Positions 1-8,972 of a DNA stretch of 64,000 bases are shown here, one piece after another. Made by a program: the position numbers and the translations under genes. The stretch's first letter is position 1, and every line of letters begins with the position of its first letter. The stretch is from Paramesorhizobium leguminum (lineage in GTDB: Bacteria; Pseudomonadota; Alphaproteobacteria; Rhizobiales; Rhizobiaceae), in assembly GCF_003217235.1 (NCBI RefSeq), contig NZ_QJTF01000013.1:1-64000 (forward strand). The letters are read 5' to 3'. The notes beneath the pieces were generated by a model. The model saw nothing but the letters and a program-made list of their open reading frames with translations, searched no databases and was not told the origin of the DNA.

Positions 1-95
1 AAATGAAACTCAAAGGGCTGAGCCCTGTACAATACAGGACCCAGCCCTTAAATCGTCCCAGCCTTTAAACTGTCCAACTTTACGGGGTCAGTTCA
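1..95. mobile_element. Terminal segment of an insertion sequence (probably IS3-type)
   Basis: The segment ends with a block (about 71-95) that, read in reverse complement, starts TGAACTGACCCCGTAAAG and continues GTTGGACAG, the style of end seen in IS3-family elements (family recall, not searched). A hairpin lies inside it at 15-47 (GGGCTG/CAGCCC outer arms, CCTGTA/TACAGG inner arms). Phage tail coding begins immediately afterwards, in mid-protein. No transposase is in the window, so the family assignment is inference. Confidence 0.5.
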
Positions 96-2185
96 TGGCC
101 TGGGTGACGGATTTTGCGGCCAAGACACCATACGAGTTGGATCAGGTTATGCGGAGTTTTGTTGCTCTGCGAACGATGGGGCTCGATCCAACAAACGGCT
201 TAATGCGGGACTTGGGCGATAGTGCCGCCGCGATGGGAATTCCTGTCATACAAGCGGTCGAAGCTATGAAAGACGCTGTGACTGGTGAGAACGAGCGCCT
301 CAAAGAGCTGGGCATCACAGCTTCCAAAGAAGCCGGCATGATTACGTATCACTATACAGACTCGACCGGAAAGATGATGGAGGCCTCCGTCGAGGCGACA
401 GATCGCATCGGTATTCAGGCCAAGCTGATGGAAATTTTCAACGAGAAATACGGCGGAGCAATGGAAAAGCTGTCCAGCACATGGGGCGGCATGATTTCCA
501 ACGTAGCCGACATCTGGACCCAGTTTCAGTTAGCCATCATGAGCGCCGGCCTGTTCGACTGGATGAAGGAAAAGCTGAAGATGGTATTGGATACCATCAA
601 TCAACTGAAACAGAGCGGTGAGCTTGACAGGTGGGCGGCCTCTATCGGGCAGAAAATCCAGTTTGTGCTGGAAAGCGCGTGGAATTTTGCCACCAATGTA
701 TTCAGCGTCCTGCAAAAGCTCGGCGGGTATCTCAAAATCGCCGCCGACTATGTGGGCGGATGGGAGCGCCTTGGAGTAATCCTTGCCGGCATGGCCTTCG
801 CGCCGATGCTGATTTCAACTGCTGCGGGCCTTGTCCAGATCGCCCTTGGGCTGACGATGCTCACAACCGCGCTGATGGCCAATCCGATTGTTCTGATCAT
901 TGCCGCCATAGCCATCGCAATCGCGGCAGCTGCCTATCTCATATATGCCAATTGGGACAGTATCGTCGCATTCTTCGTCAATATCTGGAACTCGATTTCT
1001 GCCGGCGCCAAGGCCGCTTGGGCGTCGATCAAGGAATGGCTTGGGTTCGATCCGGTCGCGGCATTGTCGTCAGCATGGTCCTCGATCTCGACCGTCATTT
1101 CTGATGCATGGGCTTCCCTGCCACCGCTGACATGGGACAATGTGCTCACGGCGCTCGACTGGCTTTCGTGGTTATCGCCGCTGCGCTGGCTGGATTTTGT
1201 TCCCGGCTTTTCATGGTCTGGCATCATTACCGGCACGATTGATTGGGCACAGTATATCGCGAGTTTCGAATGGTCCGATTTCCTGCCTTCGTTTTCGTGG
1301 CCGGAGATAAAGCCGCTCGATCTGCCCGAGATGCCGGATATAGCGGGCTGGATCGGCGGAATGGGCGACAAGGCCATGGCCGCGATAGAAGGCCTTTCAT
1401 CCCGCCTCGGCAGCGCCTGGTCGCGGGTCAGGTCCGCCTTTTCCTTCGGGGCAAGCGCAAAGGTCGATGTGATGGACCCGGCGACGATCCAGGCGGCGCA
1501 GGCCGCCACGGCTGCGCTCAAAGCGGATATGCAAGCTGTGGCAGCGACCGACACCACCGGCGCGATGGGACAGCTTGCGCGCCTCGATGCCGAAGCCGGG
1601 CGTATCAAACAGGCGGTCACCAACTCGGTGCAACAGGCGCAATCCTATCTGGCCGGCGTCAGCCTTTATAATCAGGGCGCGGCGCTGATGGATACGATGG
1701 CGGCGGGCATCCGCGCTCGCGCGGTGGTGGTCATCGCCGAAATCCAGAAGATGGCTCAGGCGGTGCGTGACCATCTGCCATCCTCACCGGCCAAGGTCGG
1801 CCCGCTCTCCGATATCCACCGGCTCAAATTTGGGGAAACCATCGCCTCGTCCATCCGTCCCGCGCCGATGGTGAAGGCAATGCGCGGCGCTGCAGCGGCA
1901 ACCATGGCGGCAGCAAGCATTTCTGGAACGAGTATTCCGGTCTCGGCGCAGCCCGTTGCCGGCGCGGCGGTGCGGGCTGAGGTGGCAGCGCGCAGCCAGT
2001 CGGCCTCCATCGCATCAGGGCAGACGGGCGGCGGCGTCCATATCGAGTACAAGCCGACCCTGCAACTCTCCGGCGATGCGAAGAGCGCCGAGGCGACTTT
2101 CCGGAAAGAACTGGATGCTCATGCTCGCCACATCGCCAAGCTTGTCGAGGAAGAGCGCCGGAAAAACGATAGGAAAAAGGCGTGA
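95..2185 (+). CDS. Phage tail tape measure protein, 5'-truncated
   Basis: This is the tape measure protein of a contractile phage tail, which sets tail-tube length and lies in the tube lumen. The protein is long and Ala-rich, with a strongly hydrophobic stretch around residues 225-290 followed by Trp-rich segments, and it sits directly before gpU, gpX and gpD homologues as in P2-like tails. The ATG at 95 overlaps the IS end, and the protein starts with sequence that looks internal to such proteins. The true N-terminus was therefore probably lost to, or lies beyond, the IS. The reading frame is open to base 2, so a read-through product is possible but not supported. The 3' end overlaps the next GTG start by 4 bases. 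Confidence 0.8.
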   Translation: MAWVTDFAAKTPYELDQVMRSFVALRTMGLDPTNGLMRDLGDSAAAMGIPVIQAVEAMKDAVTGENERLKELGITASKEAGMITYHYTDSTGKMMEASVEATDRIGIQAKLMEIFNEKYGGAMEKLSSTWGGMISNVADIWTQFQLAIMSAGLFDWMKEKLKMVLDTINQLKQSGELDRWAASIGQKIQFVLESAWNFATNVFSVLQKLGGYLKIAADYVGGWERLGVILAGMAFAPMLISTAAGLVQIALGLTMLTTALMANPIVLIIAAIAIAIAAAAYLIYANWDSIVAFFVNIWNSISAGAKAAWASIKEWLGFDPVAALSSAWSSISTVISDAWASLPPLTWDNVLTALDWLSWLSPLRWLDFVPGFSWSGIITGTIDWAQYIASFEWSDFLPSFSWPEIKPLDLPEMPDIAGWIGGMGDKAMAAIEGLSSRLGSAWSRVRSAFSFGASAKVDVMDPATIQAAQAATAALKADMQAVAATDTTGAMGQLARLDAEAGRIKQAVTNSVQQAQSYLAGVSLYNQGAALMDTMAAGIRARAVVVIAEIQKMAQAVRDHLPSSPAKVGPLSDIHRLKFGETIASSIRPAPMVKAMRGAAAATMAAASISGTSIPVSAQPVAGAAVRAEVAARSQSASIASGQTGGGVHIEYKPTLQLSGDAKSAEATFRKELDAHARHIAKLVEEERRKNDRKKA

Positions 2186-2658
2186 TCTATCTGCTCGGCT
2201 CCATTCCCTTGGGCATTGCGCCGCTGACCGGCCCGACGGCGCATTCTTATGAACGCGCGGCGACGTTCGCACAGCACGCGCCGACACGCGGCAAGCCCGT
2301 GCTGCAGGAGATCGGCGAGGAACTGGACACACAATCCTTCGATTTCTTCTTTTCAGAAGAGTTCTGCGATCCGGGCGAGGAGCTGGCGAAGCTGGAAGCG
2401 GCCTTCGCGTTAAAATCACCGCTTCCGCTGGTCCTCGGAAACGGCGTTTTTAACGGGAAGCGCTACGTGGTTGAAAGCCTGTCTGTGACCGTGGCCAAAA
2501 CGGATCGGGGCGGGTCGCCGGTGCGCATTGAGGCGTCGATTTCGTTGTTGGAAGACCCGATTGCGGGCGGGCTGTTCTCGCTCATCACCTCCCTCGCAAA
2601 ATCCCGCGCGCCTGCCGTTTCCAAGGGCGCGGCGCAAAATCCGCAGGTGAAAAAATGA
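2182..2658 (+). CDS. P2 gpU-like phage tail protein
   Basis: A 158-aa protein resembling the GpU family, which caps or terminates the tail tube in P2-like phages. The N-terminus has the hydrophobic LGSIPLG start and the middle has an acidic FDFFFSEEFCDPGEEL-type segment typical of the family. The start is a GTG that overlaps the tape measure stop (GTGA), so the two are translationally coupled. The next gene overlaps its stop by 4 bases. Position between tape measure and gpX supports the call. Confidence 0.8.
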   Translation: MIYLLGSIPLGIAPLTGPTAHSYERAATFAQHAPTRGKPVLQEIGEELDTQSFDFFFSEEFCDPGEELAKLEAAFALKSPLPLVLGNGVFNGKRYVVESLSVTVAKTDRGGSPVRIEASISLLEDPIAGGLFSLITSLAKSRAPAVSKGAAQNPQVKK

Positions 2659-2927
2659 CGGCGAAGCTCACCGGCGACTATTTCGAGCATGTCACCCAGA
2701 CCGGCGACCGCTGGGATTTGCTGGCCTATCGTTATTATGGCGACCAGTACAAGCAGACCGTCCTGATCGAGGCGAACCGGCACCTGTTTCTCGATGACCT
2801 GTCAGTCCCACCGCTTGTTTTGCCCTATGGCATCACGCTGAAAATCCCGGTGATCGTGGAAGAGGCTACCAACACCGACCTGCTGCCGCCGTGGAAACGG
2901 GACAATCCCGTTTATGGAGGGCGGTGA
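2655..2927 (+). CDS. P2 gpX-like tail protein (LysM-like)
   Basis: A 90-aa tail protein X homologue. The family is a short LysM-like domain thought to bind peptidoglycan or help attach baseplate and tail parts. Visible family features are the TGDRWDLLAYRYYGD segment (residues 16-30), then an Asn in EANRHL and a C-terminal LPYGITLKIP stretch. It overlaps both neighbours by a few bases, in the conserved order U-X-D. Confidence 0.85.
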   Translation: MTAKLTGDYFEHVTQTGDRWDLLAYRYYGDQYKQTVLIEANRHLFLDDLSVPPLVLPYGITLKIPVIVEEATNTDLLPPWKRDNPVYGGR

Positions 2928-3928
2928 TGGCGACGAAGCCCTATTTCCAGCTCATCTATCAGGGTGTCGATATTTCGTCGGAACTGGATCCCGAGACCAC
3001 TTCTGTCAGCTACACCGACAAGCACCATGGCGAGATGGACGAGATCAGCGTCACGGTACAGGATAAGGACGGCAAATGGAAAGGGGAATGGTGCCCGGAA
3101 CCGGGCGACACCATGTCCCTGACGATCTTCGATGGCCTCGGCGGTGTGCTGCCCTGCGGTGAATTCGAGATGGACGAGCCAGAAGCGTCCGGTGATAGCA
3201 GCGGCGATACCATGACCATGCGCGGCATCGCCGCGCCGATCAGCAAGCCACTGCGAACCGAGAAAACCCGCGCCTTCGAAAAACAGCCTTTGCGCGCGAT
3301 CGTCAGCAAGGTGGCCGGCGAAAATGGTCTTTCAGTCGAAGGCGATATCGAGAACATCAATTTCGAGCGCGTGTCCCAGCGCCGGGAACGTGATCTGGAA
3401 TTTCTAACGCGCCTTGCCGAAGATACGGGCCATTATTTTACGGTGAAGGGCAAGCGGGCGATTTTCACCTCGTTCCGCTCGATCGACGGCCGCGCCGCCG
3501 CGCTCGTCATCAACCATACCATGATCGGCACCACGCTGCTGAGCTACAGTCTCAAATTCCAGACGGCCGAAACCTATTCGAAAGCAAGCGTCAGTTATCT
3601 CGACGCCAACAAAAAAGAGCCGATAAAGGCCGAGGAAAAGGACGCCCAGGTCAAGACCGGCGACACGCTCAAGATTTCCGGGGAGCGGACAGAAAGCCCG
3701 GCCAATGCCAAGGCGCTGGCAAGGTCTCGCCTGCATTACAAGAATCGGAAAAGCCGCTCCGGCTCGATCTCGCTGGTGGGGGATGTCCGGGCGTTGGCAG
3801 GCGTCACCGTCGATATGGCGGATTTCGGGAAATATGCCGGTATCTATCTGATTGACAGTTCAACCCACAATATGAGCCGGAGCGGTTACACTACGGACGC
3901 GGAGTTGCTCGATGCGCGCGCAAAATGA
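2927..3928 (+). CDS. P2 gpD-like late control / tail hub protein
   Basis: A 333-aa GpD family protein. These proteins form the hub that joins the tail tube to the spike, and are structurally related to T4 gp27. The ATG at 2927 overlaps the gpX stop (GTGATGG) and is preferred over the in-frame ATG at 2891, which lies inside gpX. The centre carries the family-like LRAIVSKVAGENGL and RERDLEFLTRLAEDTG segments. The 3' end overlaps the gpV-like gene. Confidence 0.85.
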   Translation: MATKPYFQLIYQGVDISSELDPETTSVSYTDKHHGEMDEISVTVQDKDGKWKGEWCPEPGDTMSLTIFDGLGGVLPCGEFEMDEPEASGDSSGDTMTMRGIAAPISKPLRTEKTRAFEKQPLRAIVSKVAGENGLSVEGDIENINFERVSQRRERDLEFLTRLAEDTGHYFTVKGKRAIFTSFRSIDGRAAALVINHTMIGTTLLSYSLKFQTAETYSKASVSYLDANKKEPIKAEEKDAQVKTGDTLKISGERTESPANAKALARSRLHYKNRKSRSGSISLVGDVRALAGVTVDMADFGKYAGIYLIDSSTHNMSRSGYTTDAELLDARAK

Positions 3929-4313
3929 TTTCCAGCAGAACAGTTCTAACAAGCGTGGGATCGTGGTCGATCGCGATCCCAAAAAGATGCGCGTGAAGGT
4001 GCAGTTTCAGGACGAAGATGACACCGTTTCTTTCTGGGTTGATGTGCTGGCGCGGTCTTCGGGAACCACGAAGAGTTTCATGATGCCGGATGTGGATGAC
4101 GAAGTGTGGTGCGCCGTCGATATGAAGGGAGAAGACGGTTGCATTATCGGCTCCAAGTATAATGACAAGGATGCACCGCCTTTCGATGGCAATGACGATC
4201 TCGGCGTGACCTTTCCGGGCGGATCGATCCACATCGACCGCGCCAGTGGCGCAATCACGATCAACGTATCCGGCGAAGTCACTATCACCGGCGCAAGCGG
4301 ACATCTGAAATAA
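3912..4313 (+). CDS. Baseplate assembly protein V (spike)
   Basis: A 133-aa gpV-type protein. The N-terminal half is an OB-fold-like region (KRGIVVDRDPKKMRVKVQF) and the C-terminal half is a short beta-repeat region rich in Thr, Ile and Gly (GAITINVSGEVTITGASG), as in membrane-puncturing spikes. It overlaps gpD upstream and gives its last base to the PAAR gene start. It is shorter than P2 gpV (about 211 aa), which fits the use of a separate PAAR tip. Confidence 0.8.
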   Translation: MRAQNDFQQNSSNKRGIVVDRDPKKMRVKVQFQDEDDTVSFWVDVLARSSGTTKSFMMPDVDDEVWCAVDMKGEDGCIIGSKYNDKDAPPFDGNDDLGVTFPGGSIHIDRASGAITINVSGEVTITGASGHLK

Positions 4314-4576
4314 TGCCCCGGATCGTGCGTCTTGGTGATATTTCTTCTCATGGCGGCGTGGTGATCTCGTCCGCTTCGAAATGGCAGTGCGAAGGCTCGT
4401 TGATTGCCCGAAAAGGCGATCTTCATTCATGCCCCATTCCGGGTCATGGCGTGACGCCTATTATATCCGGATCGGGGAAATACCGCTGCGAGGGCGAGCC
4501 GATAGCGCGCGATGGGGATGCATGCGGATGTGGTGCGGTCATGATATCCGGCGCATCCAAGTGGGATTGCGACTAA
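4313..4576 (+). CDS. PAAR-domain spike tip protein
   Basis: An 87-aa PAAR protein, the sharp metal-binding tip that caps gpV/VgrG-type spikes. It has Gly/His/Cys-rich repeats (RLGDISSHGG, LHSCPIPGHGV, RDGDACGCG) that could supply His and Cys zinc ligands, plus repeated ISSASKWQCEG / ISGASKWDCD segments. No effector domain is attached. The gene follows gpV without a gap and is followed by a strong terminator. Confidence 0.85.
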   Translation: MPRIVRLGDISSHGGVVISSASKWQCEGSLIARKGDLHSCPIPGHGVTPIISGSGKYRCEGEPIARDGDACGCGAVMISGASKWDCD

Positions 4577-4633
4577 GGGGCTGGCTTGCCTTGACCGGCT
4601 TTTCCGGCTAGCCTCGGTTGCCATCTGAAGGAT

Positions 4634-4662
4634 TGACCGGAACCCAGTTCCGGTCATTTTTT
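4634..4662 (+). terminator. Rho-independent terminator inside the tail cluster
   Basis: A perfect 10-bp stem TGACCGGAAC / GTTCCGGTCA (4634-4643, 4647-4656) with a CCA loop is followed by six T residues. It lies between the PAAR gene and the gpW-like gene, in the only sizeable gap of the structural cluster. Confidence 0.85.
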
Positions 4663-4687
4663 ATGTGCCGTCCGATAGTTTGGCGGC

Positions 4688-5095
4688 ATGATCGACAAAG
4701 ACAAAATTCGCCATCGCCATTGGTCGCTCAAGGTCAGCCGCATCGACCCGGAAACGGGTATTGCCGCTGATACCTATGGCGCGATCGTCACCGCCATCGA
4801 CGATCTGCATCAGTCTATTTCCAACCTGATCATGACGCCGAAGCGCTCCGTGCCGACCGAGCCGGAAAAGGGCTGCGACATCGATGGCGCGATCGACAAG
4901 CATCCGGACATCGGCATTCCGTTGCTTACCCGCGAAATCTGGGACGCCATCACCATCTGGGAGCCGCGCGTCGTGGTCGAGAAGGTTGACGTGCTATTGG
5001 CACAGTTTTCCCATTTCAAGACACGGGTTTTCTGGCGACCGGTCGAGGGGGTGCTTGCCGATCAGTACATGACGGAGGTCCAATATCGTGCCTGA
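4688..5095 (+). CDS. GPW/gp25-family baseplate wedge protein
   Basis: A 135-aa protein of the gpW/gp25 baseplate wedge type. This lysozyme-like fold initiates sheath assembly on the baseplate. The family feature is the short region TREIWDAITIWEPRVVVEKV (residues about 80-99), matching the conserved alpha-beta core. No strong Shine-Dalgarno is visible before the ATG. The gpJ-like gene overlaps its end by 8 bases. Confidence 0.7.
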   Translation: MIDKDKIRHRHWSLKVSRIDPETGIAADTYGAIVTAIDDLHQSISNLIMTPKRSVPTEPEKGCDIDGAIDKHPDIGIPLLTREIWDAITIWEPRVVVEKVDVLLAQFSHFKTRVFWRPVEGVLADQYMTEVQYRA

Positions 5096-6221
5096 TCCCG
5101 TCAAAAGGACGATTGAGCAACTGCGGGCCAATGGCGCGCCGCAGTTTTTCGAGCGCGATCCAGCCAAGCTGAAGGCGCTGTTCAAGCAGGAGTTCGAGCG
5201 CGTTTCCGGTCGCACGCTCTATCCGGCGCAGACCGAAATGTTCTTGATCGAAACCGCTGCCTATTCGCTTTCGATATTGAACGAGGCGGCGCAGACCGCG
5301 ACCGAGCAAAACACCGCAGTGTTTGCCGAGGGCGTCCACCTTGAAAATCGCGGCTCGAATGTTTCGACCTTTCGGCTTCTGGCGCAGCGGGCCAAAACGG
5401 AGCTGCGGTTCGAGCTTAATCAGGTGCGGCTGGTCGATGTGGTGATCCCGCGCGGCACTCGTGTCGCGTCCGGTTCCGCTGTCATCTTCGCCACCGACGC
5501 CGACCTGATCATCCCGGCCGGGATGCTGGCGGCCACGGTGCGCGGCACGGCCGAGACGCCCGGCGCTGCCTTTAACGGCCTCGGCGTTGGCGCCGTGGCC
5601 GACCTGCTCGATCCGATTGCCTATGTCACCAGCGTCCGCAACGTGTCGATCGTCGAGGGCGGCACGGATGACGAGGATCTCGAGCGCTTTCGTCTTCGGG
5701 TGGTCAATGCGCTCTATACCATCGCCAAGACCGGCCCGCGTAATGGCTATCGCGAGCATGTCATGGCTGTCGATCCGGAGATTGTGGATGTCGAGCCGGT
5801 CAGGCCGGAGCCGGGCTTTATCAATATCTATCCGCTCACCAGAACAGGCCAGCCCAGTCAGGCACTGAAGGATGCCATCCTCGCCTATCTCGACCCCGAC
5901 ACATTGCGCCCCATGGGCGATGACGTGACGGTGCATGATCCCGTCCGTATTGGATTTCGCTTCACCCTGATCGTGCGTTCGCTCGAAGCGGTTGCCGGAC
6001 TGGATGCCACTGCCCGCGCGGCGGCGGAAACGGCCTTTTTCCCATGGACGCAGGAGCTTGGCGCACAGATTGCGCCATCGGCCATCATCGCCGCCGTCAA
6101 GACGATTCCCGGCGTGACCGATGTCGCCATCGGCGGGCTGGATTTCACCGATCTGCCGAAAACCCATTATGCCGGGCTCGATGAGCTAATCGTCAAACTT
6201 GAGGTCAAGGCGAATGTCTGA
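5088..6221 (+). CDS. Baseplate J-like protein
   Basis: A 377-aa gpJ-type protein that forms the baseplate wedge arms with gpI and gpW. The N-terminus carries the RTLYPAQTEMFLIETAAY segment and the middle has VVIPRGTRVASG and GGTDDEDLERFRLRV, all typical of the J family. The start is GTG, overlapping the gp25-like stop. The next ATG lies 8 bases before this stop. Confidence 0.85.
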   Translation: MPDPVKRTIEQLRANGAPQFFERDPAKLKALFKQEFERVSGRTLYPAQTEMFLIETAAYSLSILNEAAQTATEQNTAVFAEGVHLENRGSNVSTFRLLAQRAKTELRFELNQVRLVDVVIPRGTRVASGSAVIFATDADLIIPAGMLAATVRGTAETPGAAFNGLGVGAVADLLDPIAYVTSVRNVSIVEGGTDDEDLERFRLRVVNALYTIAKTGPRNGYREHVMAVDPEIVDVEPVRPEPGFINIYPLTRTGQPSQALKDAILAYLDPDTLRPMGDDVTVHDPVRIGFRFTLIVRSLEAVAGLDATARAAAETAFFPWTQELGAQIAPSAIIAAVKTIPGVTDVAIGGLDFTDLPKTHYAGLDELIVKLEVKANV

Positions 6222-6873
6222 CCCGTTCATCCCGCTTGAGCTTGTTCCGCCCGGCGTCAATGACCGCCGTTCGCGGGATTTCATCAGCGCCTTGGGCGCA
6301 TTGCTGGCTGATTTCAGGCCATCCGCCCTCATGATCCAGGACCCATGGACAGTCCAGTCATCGCTGTTGCCGATCATGATCGTCGAGGCCGGTCTATCCG
6401 AATTCGTTTCGCCCAATATGCGCGAGGATTTGGTGCGATCGCTGATCGCCCATGCGCCTGAAATCCATGCCCGCACCGGCACGGTGCGTGGCGTCAAGCT
6501 GGCGTTAGAGGCCATAGGCGTATCCGCCCGCTGGACGCAATGGTGGGAAGAGACGCCCAAGGCGCATCACGATACACACAGGGTTGTGCTTTTCCTCTCC
6601 GACACGGTGATCGACGGCCATGCGCCGCTCGATCTCGCCAATCAGCGCGCCGCCGCCCGCATCATCGCCGCCACCAAACGCCACAGCCAGGACATTGCCA
6701 TCCAGTACGGCCTGCGCGGCCTTTCTAACGTCTACGCTGGCGCTGCCTCGCGACGTGGCCGCACGGTGCGTATCAACGCGCCGCAGCTCGGCGATGAAAG
6801 CTTCTCTACACCTTCCTACGCAGGGACAGGCGCGCGCGTCGTCCGTGACATCCGCATCAACGCAAAGGTCTGA
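6214..6873 (+). CDS. Phage tail protein I
   Basis: A 219-aa gpI-type baseplate protein. The N-terminal SDPFIPLELVPPGVNDRRSR leads into a family-like helical region, and the middle has HAPEIHARTGTVRGVKLALE, resembling the conserved IGT-x-GAV region of gpI. The ATG at 6214 overlaps the gpJ stop and is preferred over the ATG at 6199. It is followed after 2 bases by the fibre gene, as in P2-like clusters (J-I-H order). Confidence 0.8.
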   Translation: MSDPFIPLELVPPGVNDRRSRDFISALGALLADFRPSALMIQDPWTVQSSLLPIMIVEAGLSEFVSPNMREDLVRSLIAHAPEIHARTGTVRGVKLALEAIGVSARWTQWWEETPKAHHDTHRVVLFLSDTVIDGHAPLDLANQRAAARIIAATKRHSQDIAIQYGLRGLSNVYAGAASRRGRTVRINAPQLGDESFSTPSYAGTGARVVRDIRINAKV

Positions 6874-6875
6874 CC

Positions 6876-8972
6876 ATGGCGCAAAACTACTTTTCCATCG
6901 TTACGAATGTAGGCCGTAACAAGCTGGCGCTCAGCGCAGCCGGCGGCGAAGAGGTGACGATCACGCATTTCGCGATTGGCGATGGCAACGGTGCAGAGGT
7001 CAACCCGACCGCCGCTAGCACGGCATTGGTGCGCGAGGTCTGGCGGACGCAGGTTGAAAGCGTTGAAATCGACCCGCTCAACCCATCTGCGGTACTGGTG
7101 ACCGCGATCATTCCGACCAATGTCGGTGGTTGGTGGATGCGTGAGTTCGGCATTTTTGACCGTGCCGGCGACATGATCGCGGTGGCGAAGCCCGTCTCGC
7201 AATATAAGTCAACCGCGCTTGAAGGGCAGCTTGAAGATATCCGCTACGAATTCCAGATCATCATAGGCGAGACAGCCAACGTCACGATGCTGGTCGATCC
7301 GTCAGTCTTGCTGGCGAGCCGGGATTTCGTCGAGAAGCGCAAAGTGCCTGTGGCGCAGCTCTCCCTCACGCCGTGGGTGCCGGTAAAATCCATGACCGTC
7401 ACCGCGCCGCCCGCAAATGCTGCCGCGTGGGATACCTACGTCATCCCCAACGGCGCGACGGGGGCATGGGCTGGGAAGGCTGGCGGTGTCGCGGAGTGGA
7501 CCGGCGCGGCCTGGAATATCTTTGTTCCGAAGGACGGTCACGGTATAGGCCTGCCGGATGGGCGCGTCTTTTTGCGCGTGGCCGGCACTTATATCGAGTG
7601 GCTCGCCAGCCGCGAATGGGTGACCTCCCGGAAGACACCGGTGGAGCGGCTCAATAGTCTGCCTTGGCTCTCCGTGCAGAGCGTTACGCTGACCGCTCCG
7701 CCTGCGGCGCCAGCAGCGGGGGACATTTATCTGATCCCAGCGGGGAGTATCGGTAAATGGGCGGGACAGGCCGGGAAGCTCGCGGAATGGTCGGGCACGG
7801 ATTGGACGTTTATTGCGCCTCGCGACGGCCATGGCGTCAGCCTGCCGGATGGACGGGTGTTTGAGCGCATCGGTGGCGCATATGTCGAAAAAATTGCCCA
7901 GGATGTACAGTCAGGCAGGTGGGTATATGTCGAGGACGCAAGCCCGGATGTTAACCGGGTGGTCGTGAGCCCGACGCCTGCCCTCACGGCGTTAACCGCG
8001 GGCCTCGGACTACGCGTTAAAGCCAAGAACTCCAGCACCGGTAAATCGGTGATGGCGGTTTCCGGTTTACCGGACAAGGAGCTTGTGCGGCTTGACGGGT
8101 CGACCCTCTACGACAGCGATATCGTGGCGGGCGGCATTTACGACTTCATTTATGATGGAGCCAAGTTCCGGGTTTTAAGCGCGCTATCCACTCCCCAATT
8201 GCGCCGGCCCATCACGCTCCATGTCAATGCCGCGATCGGTAATGATGCAAACGATGGCTCCGCCAATGACGCCGCCCACGCGATCGCCTCCATTCAGGGG
8301 GCGGTAGACCAGGCATTCGCGTATGGCCCTGGTCCCTACACGGTGACCATCCGTGTCGCTGCCGCTACCTACGGACGCGTCAGGATACCCGAGAGGGTCG
8401 GGCCGACCCTGTCCATTATCGGCGATGTCGCTACACCTGGCAACGTTGTGATCAATGGTGGCGCCGGCGCGGATACCTTCTCGGTTTATGGATCGAATGT
8501 CGTATCGGTTTCCGGTGTGCGAGCGCAGATGATTCAATCCGGCACGGAGCGCAGTGGCTTTATTTCCTACGGGCAGTCCACGCTTAACGTTGATCGCTGT
8601 GAGACCGGCGCTATCGATGGGGCATCCCTGCAGGCCTATGGCGGCGGTGTGATCAACGTCTCCAATCATCGCTTCACCAGCAGTTCCAGGTTCATGTACC
8701 GCGCCAATGTCGGCGGGCGGATTAGTATTGCAGGCACACAAACGCTGGTAGGCGTGGTCCCCCTCGGCAGCGCCGCCGCCCAGGCTGATAATGGCGGTGT
8801 AATTGTCGCCTCTCCTTCCAATCCAGTCACTTTCGTTAACCGAGAGAACCTCGCCGCAGGCGCGCGTTATCGCGTGATTATGAATGGTTTGATCGACACG
8901 GTGGGCGGCGGCCCCAATTTCTTCCCCGGCGTCGGTGATGGCGCCACCTCGACAGGAGGCCAATATGTATGA
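6876..8972 (+). CDS. Phage tail fibre protein with duplicated modules and beta-helix-like C-terminus
   Basis: A 698-aa tail fibre. Residues about 1-145 match the DUF3751-type tail-collar fibre N-terminus that anchors to the baseplate (YFSIVTNVGRNKLALS, THFAIGDGNG, GGWWMREFGIFD). Residues 148-243 and 245-340 are two tandem copies of one module, each ending DGHG-[IV]-x-LPDGRVF. From about residue 440 a Gly/Asn/Ser-rich region (NAAIGNDANDGSAND, then short repeating beta strands) looks like a right-handed beta-helix receptor-binding domain. It has no obvious hydrolase motif. Host-receptor specificity is expected to lie in this part. Confidence 0.8.
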   Translation: MAQNYFSIVTNVGRNKLALSAAGGEEVTITHFAIGDGNGAEVNPTAASTALVREVWRTQVESVEIDPLNPSAVLVTAIIPTNVGGWWMREFGIFDRAGDMIAVAKPVSQYKSTALEGQLEDIRYEFQIIIGETANVTMLVDPSVLLASRDFVEKRKVPVAQLSLTPWVPVKSMTVTAPPANAAAWDTYVIPNGATGAWAGKAGGVAEWTGAAWNIFVPKDGHGIGLPDGRVFLRVAGTYIEWLASREWVTSRKTPVERLNSLPWLSVQSVTLTAPPAAPAAGDIYLIPAGSIGKWAGQAGKLAEWSGTDWTFIAPRDGHGVSLPDGRVFERIGGAYVEKIAQDVQSGRWVYVEDASPDVNRVVVSPTPALTALTAGLGLRVKAKNSSTGKSVMAVSGLPDKELVRLDGSTLYDSDIVAGGIYDFIYDGAKFRVLSALSTPQLRRPITLHVNAAIGNDANDGSANDAAHAIASIQGAVDQAFAYGPGPYTVTIRVAAATYGRVRIPERVGPTLSIIGDVATPGNVVINGGAGADTFSVYGSNVVSVSGVRAQMIQSGTERSGFISYGQSTLNVDRCETGAIDGASLQAYGGGVINVSNHRFTSSSRFMYRANVGGRISIAGTQTLVGVVPLGSAAAQADNGGVIVASPSNPVTFVNRENLAAGARYRVIMNGLIDTVGGGPNFFPGVGDGATSTGGQYV

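Noticed and set aside
5016-6167. Long minus-strand frame opposite the baseplate J gene (and similar ones at 11422-12318, 23039-24193, 39011-40249, 51502-52686)
   Set aside because: All mirror well-supported genes on the other strand and arise from codon bias at GC-rich third positions.
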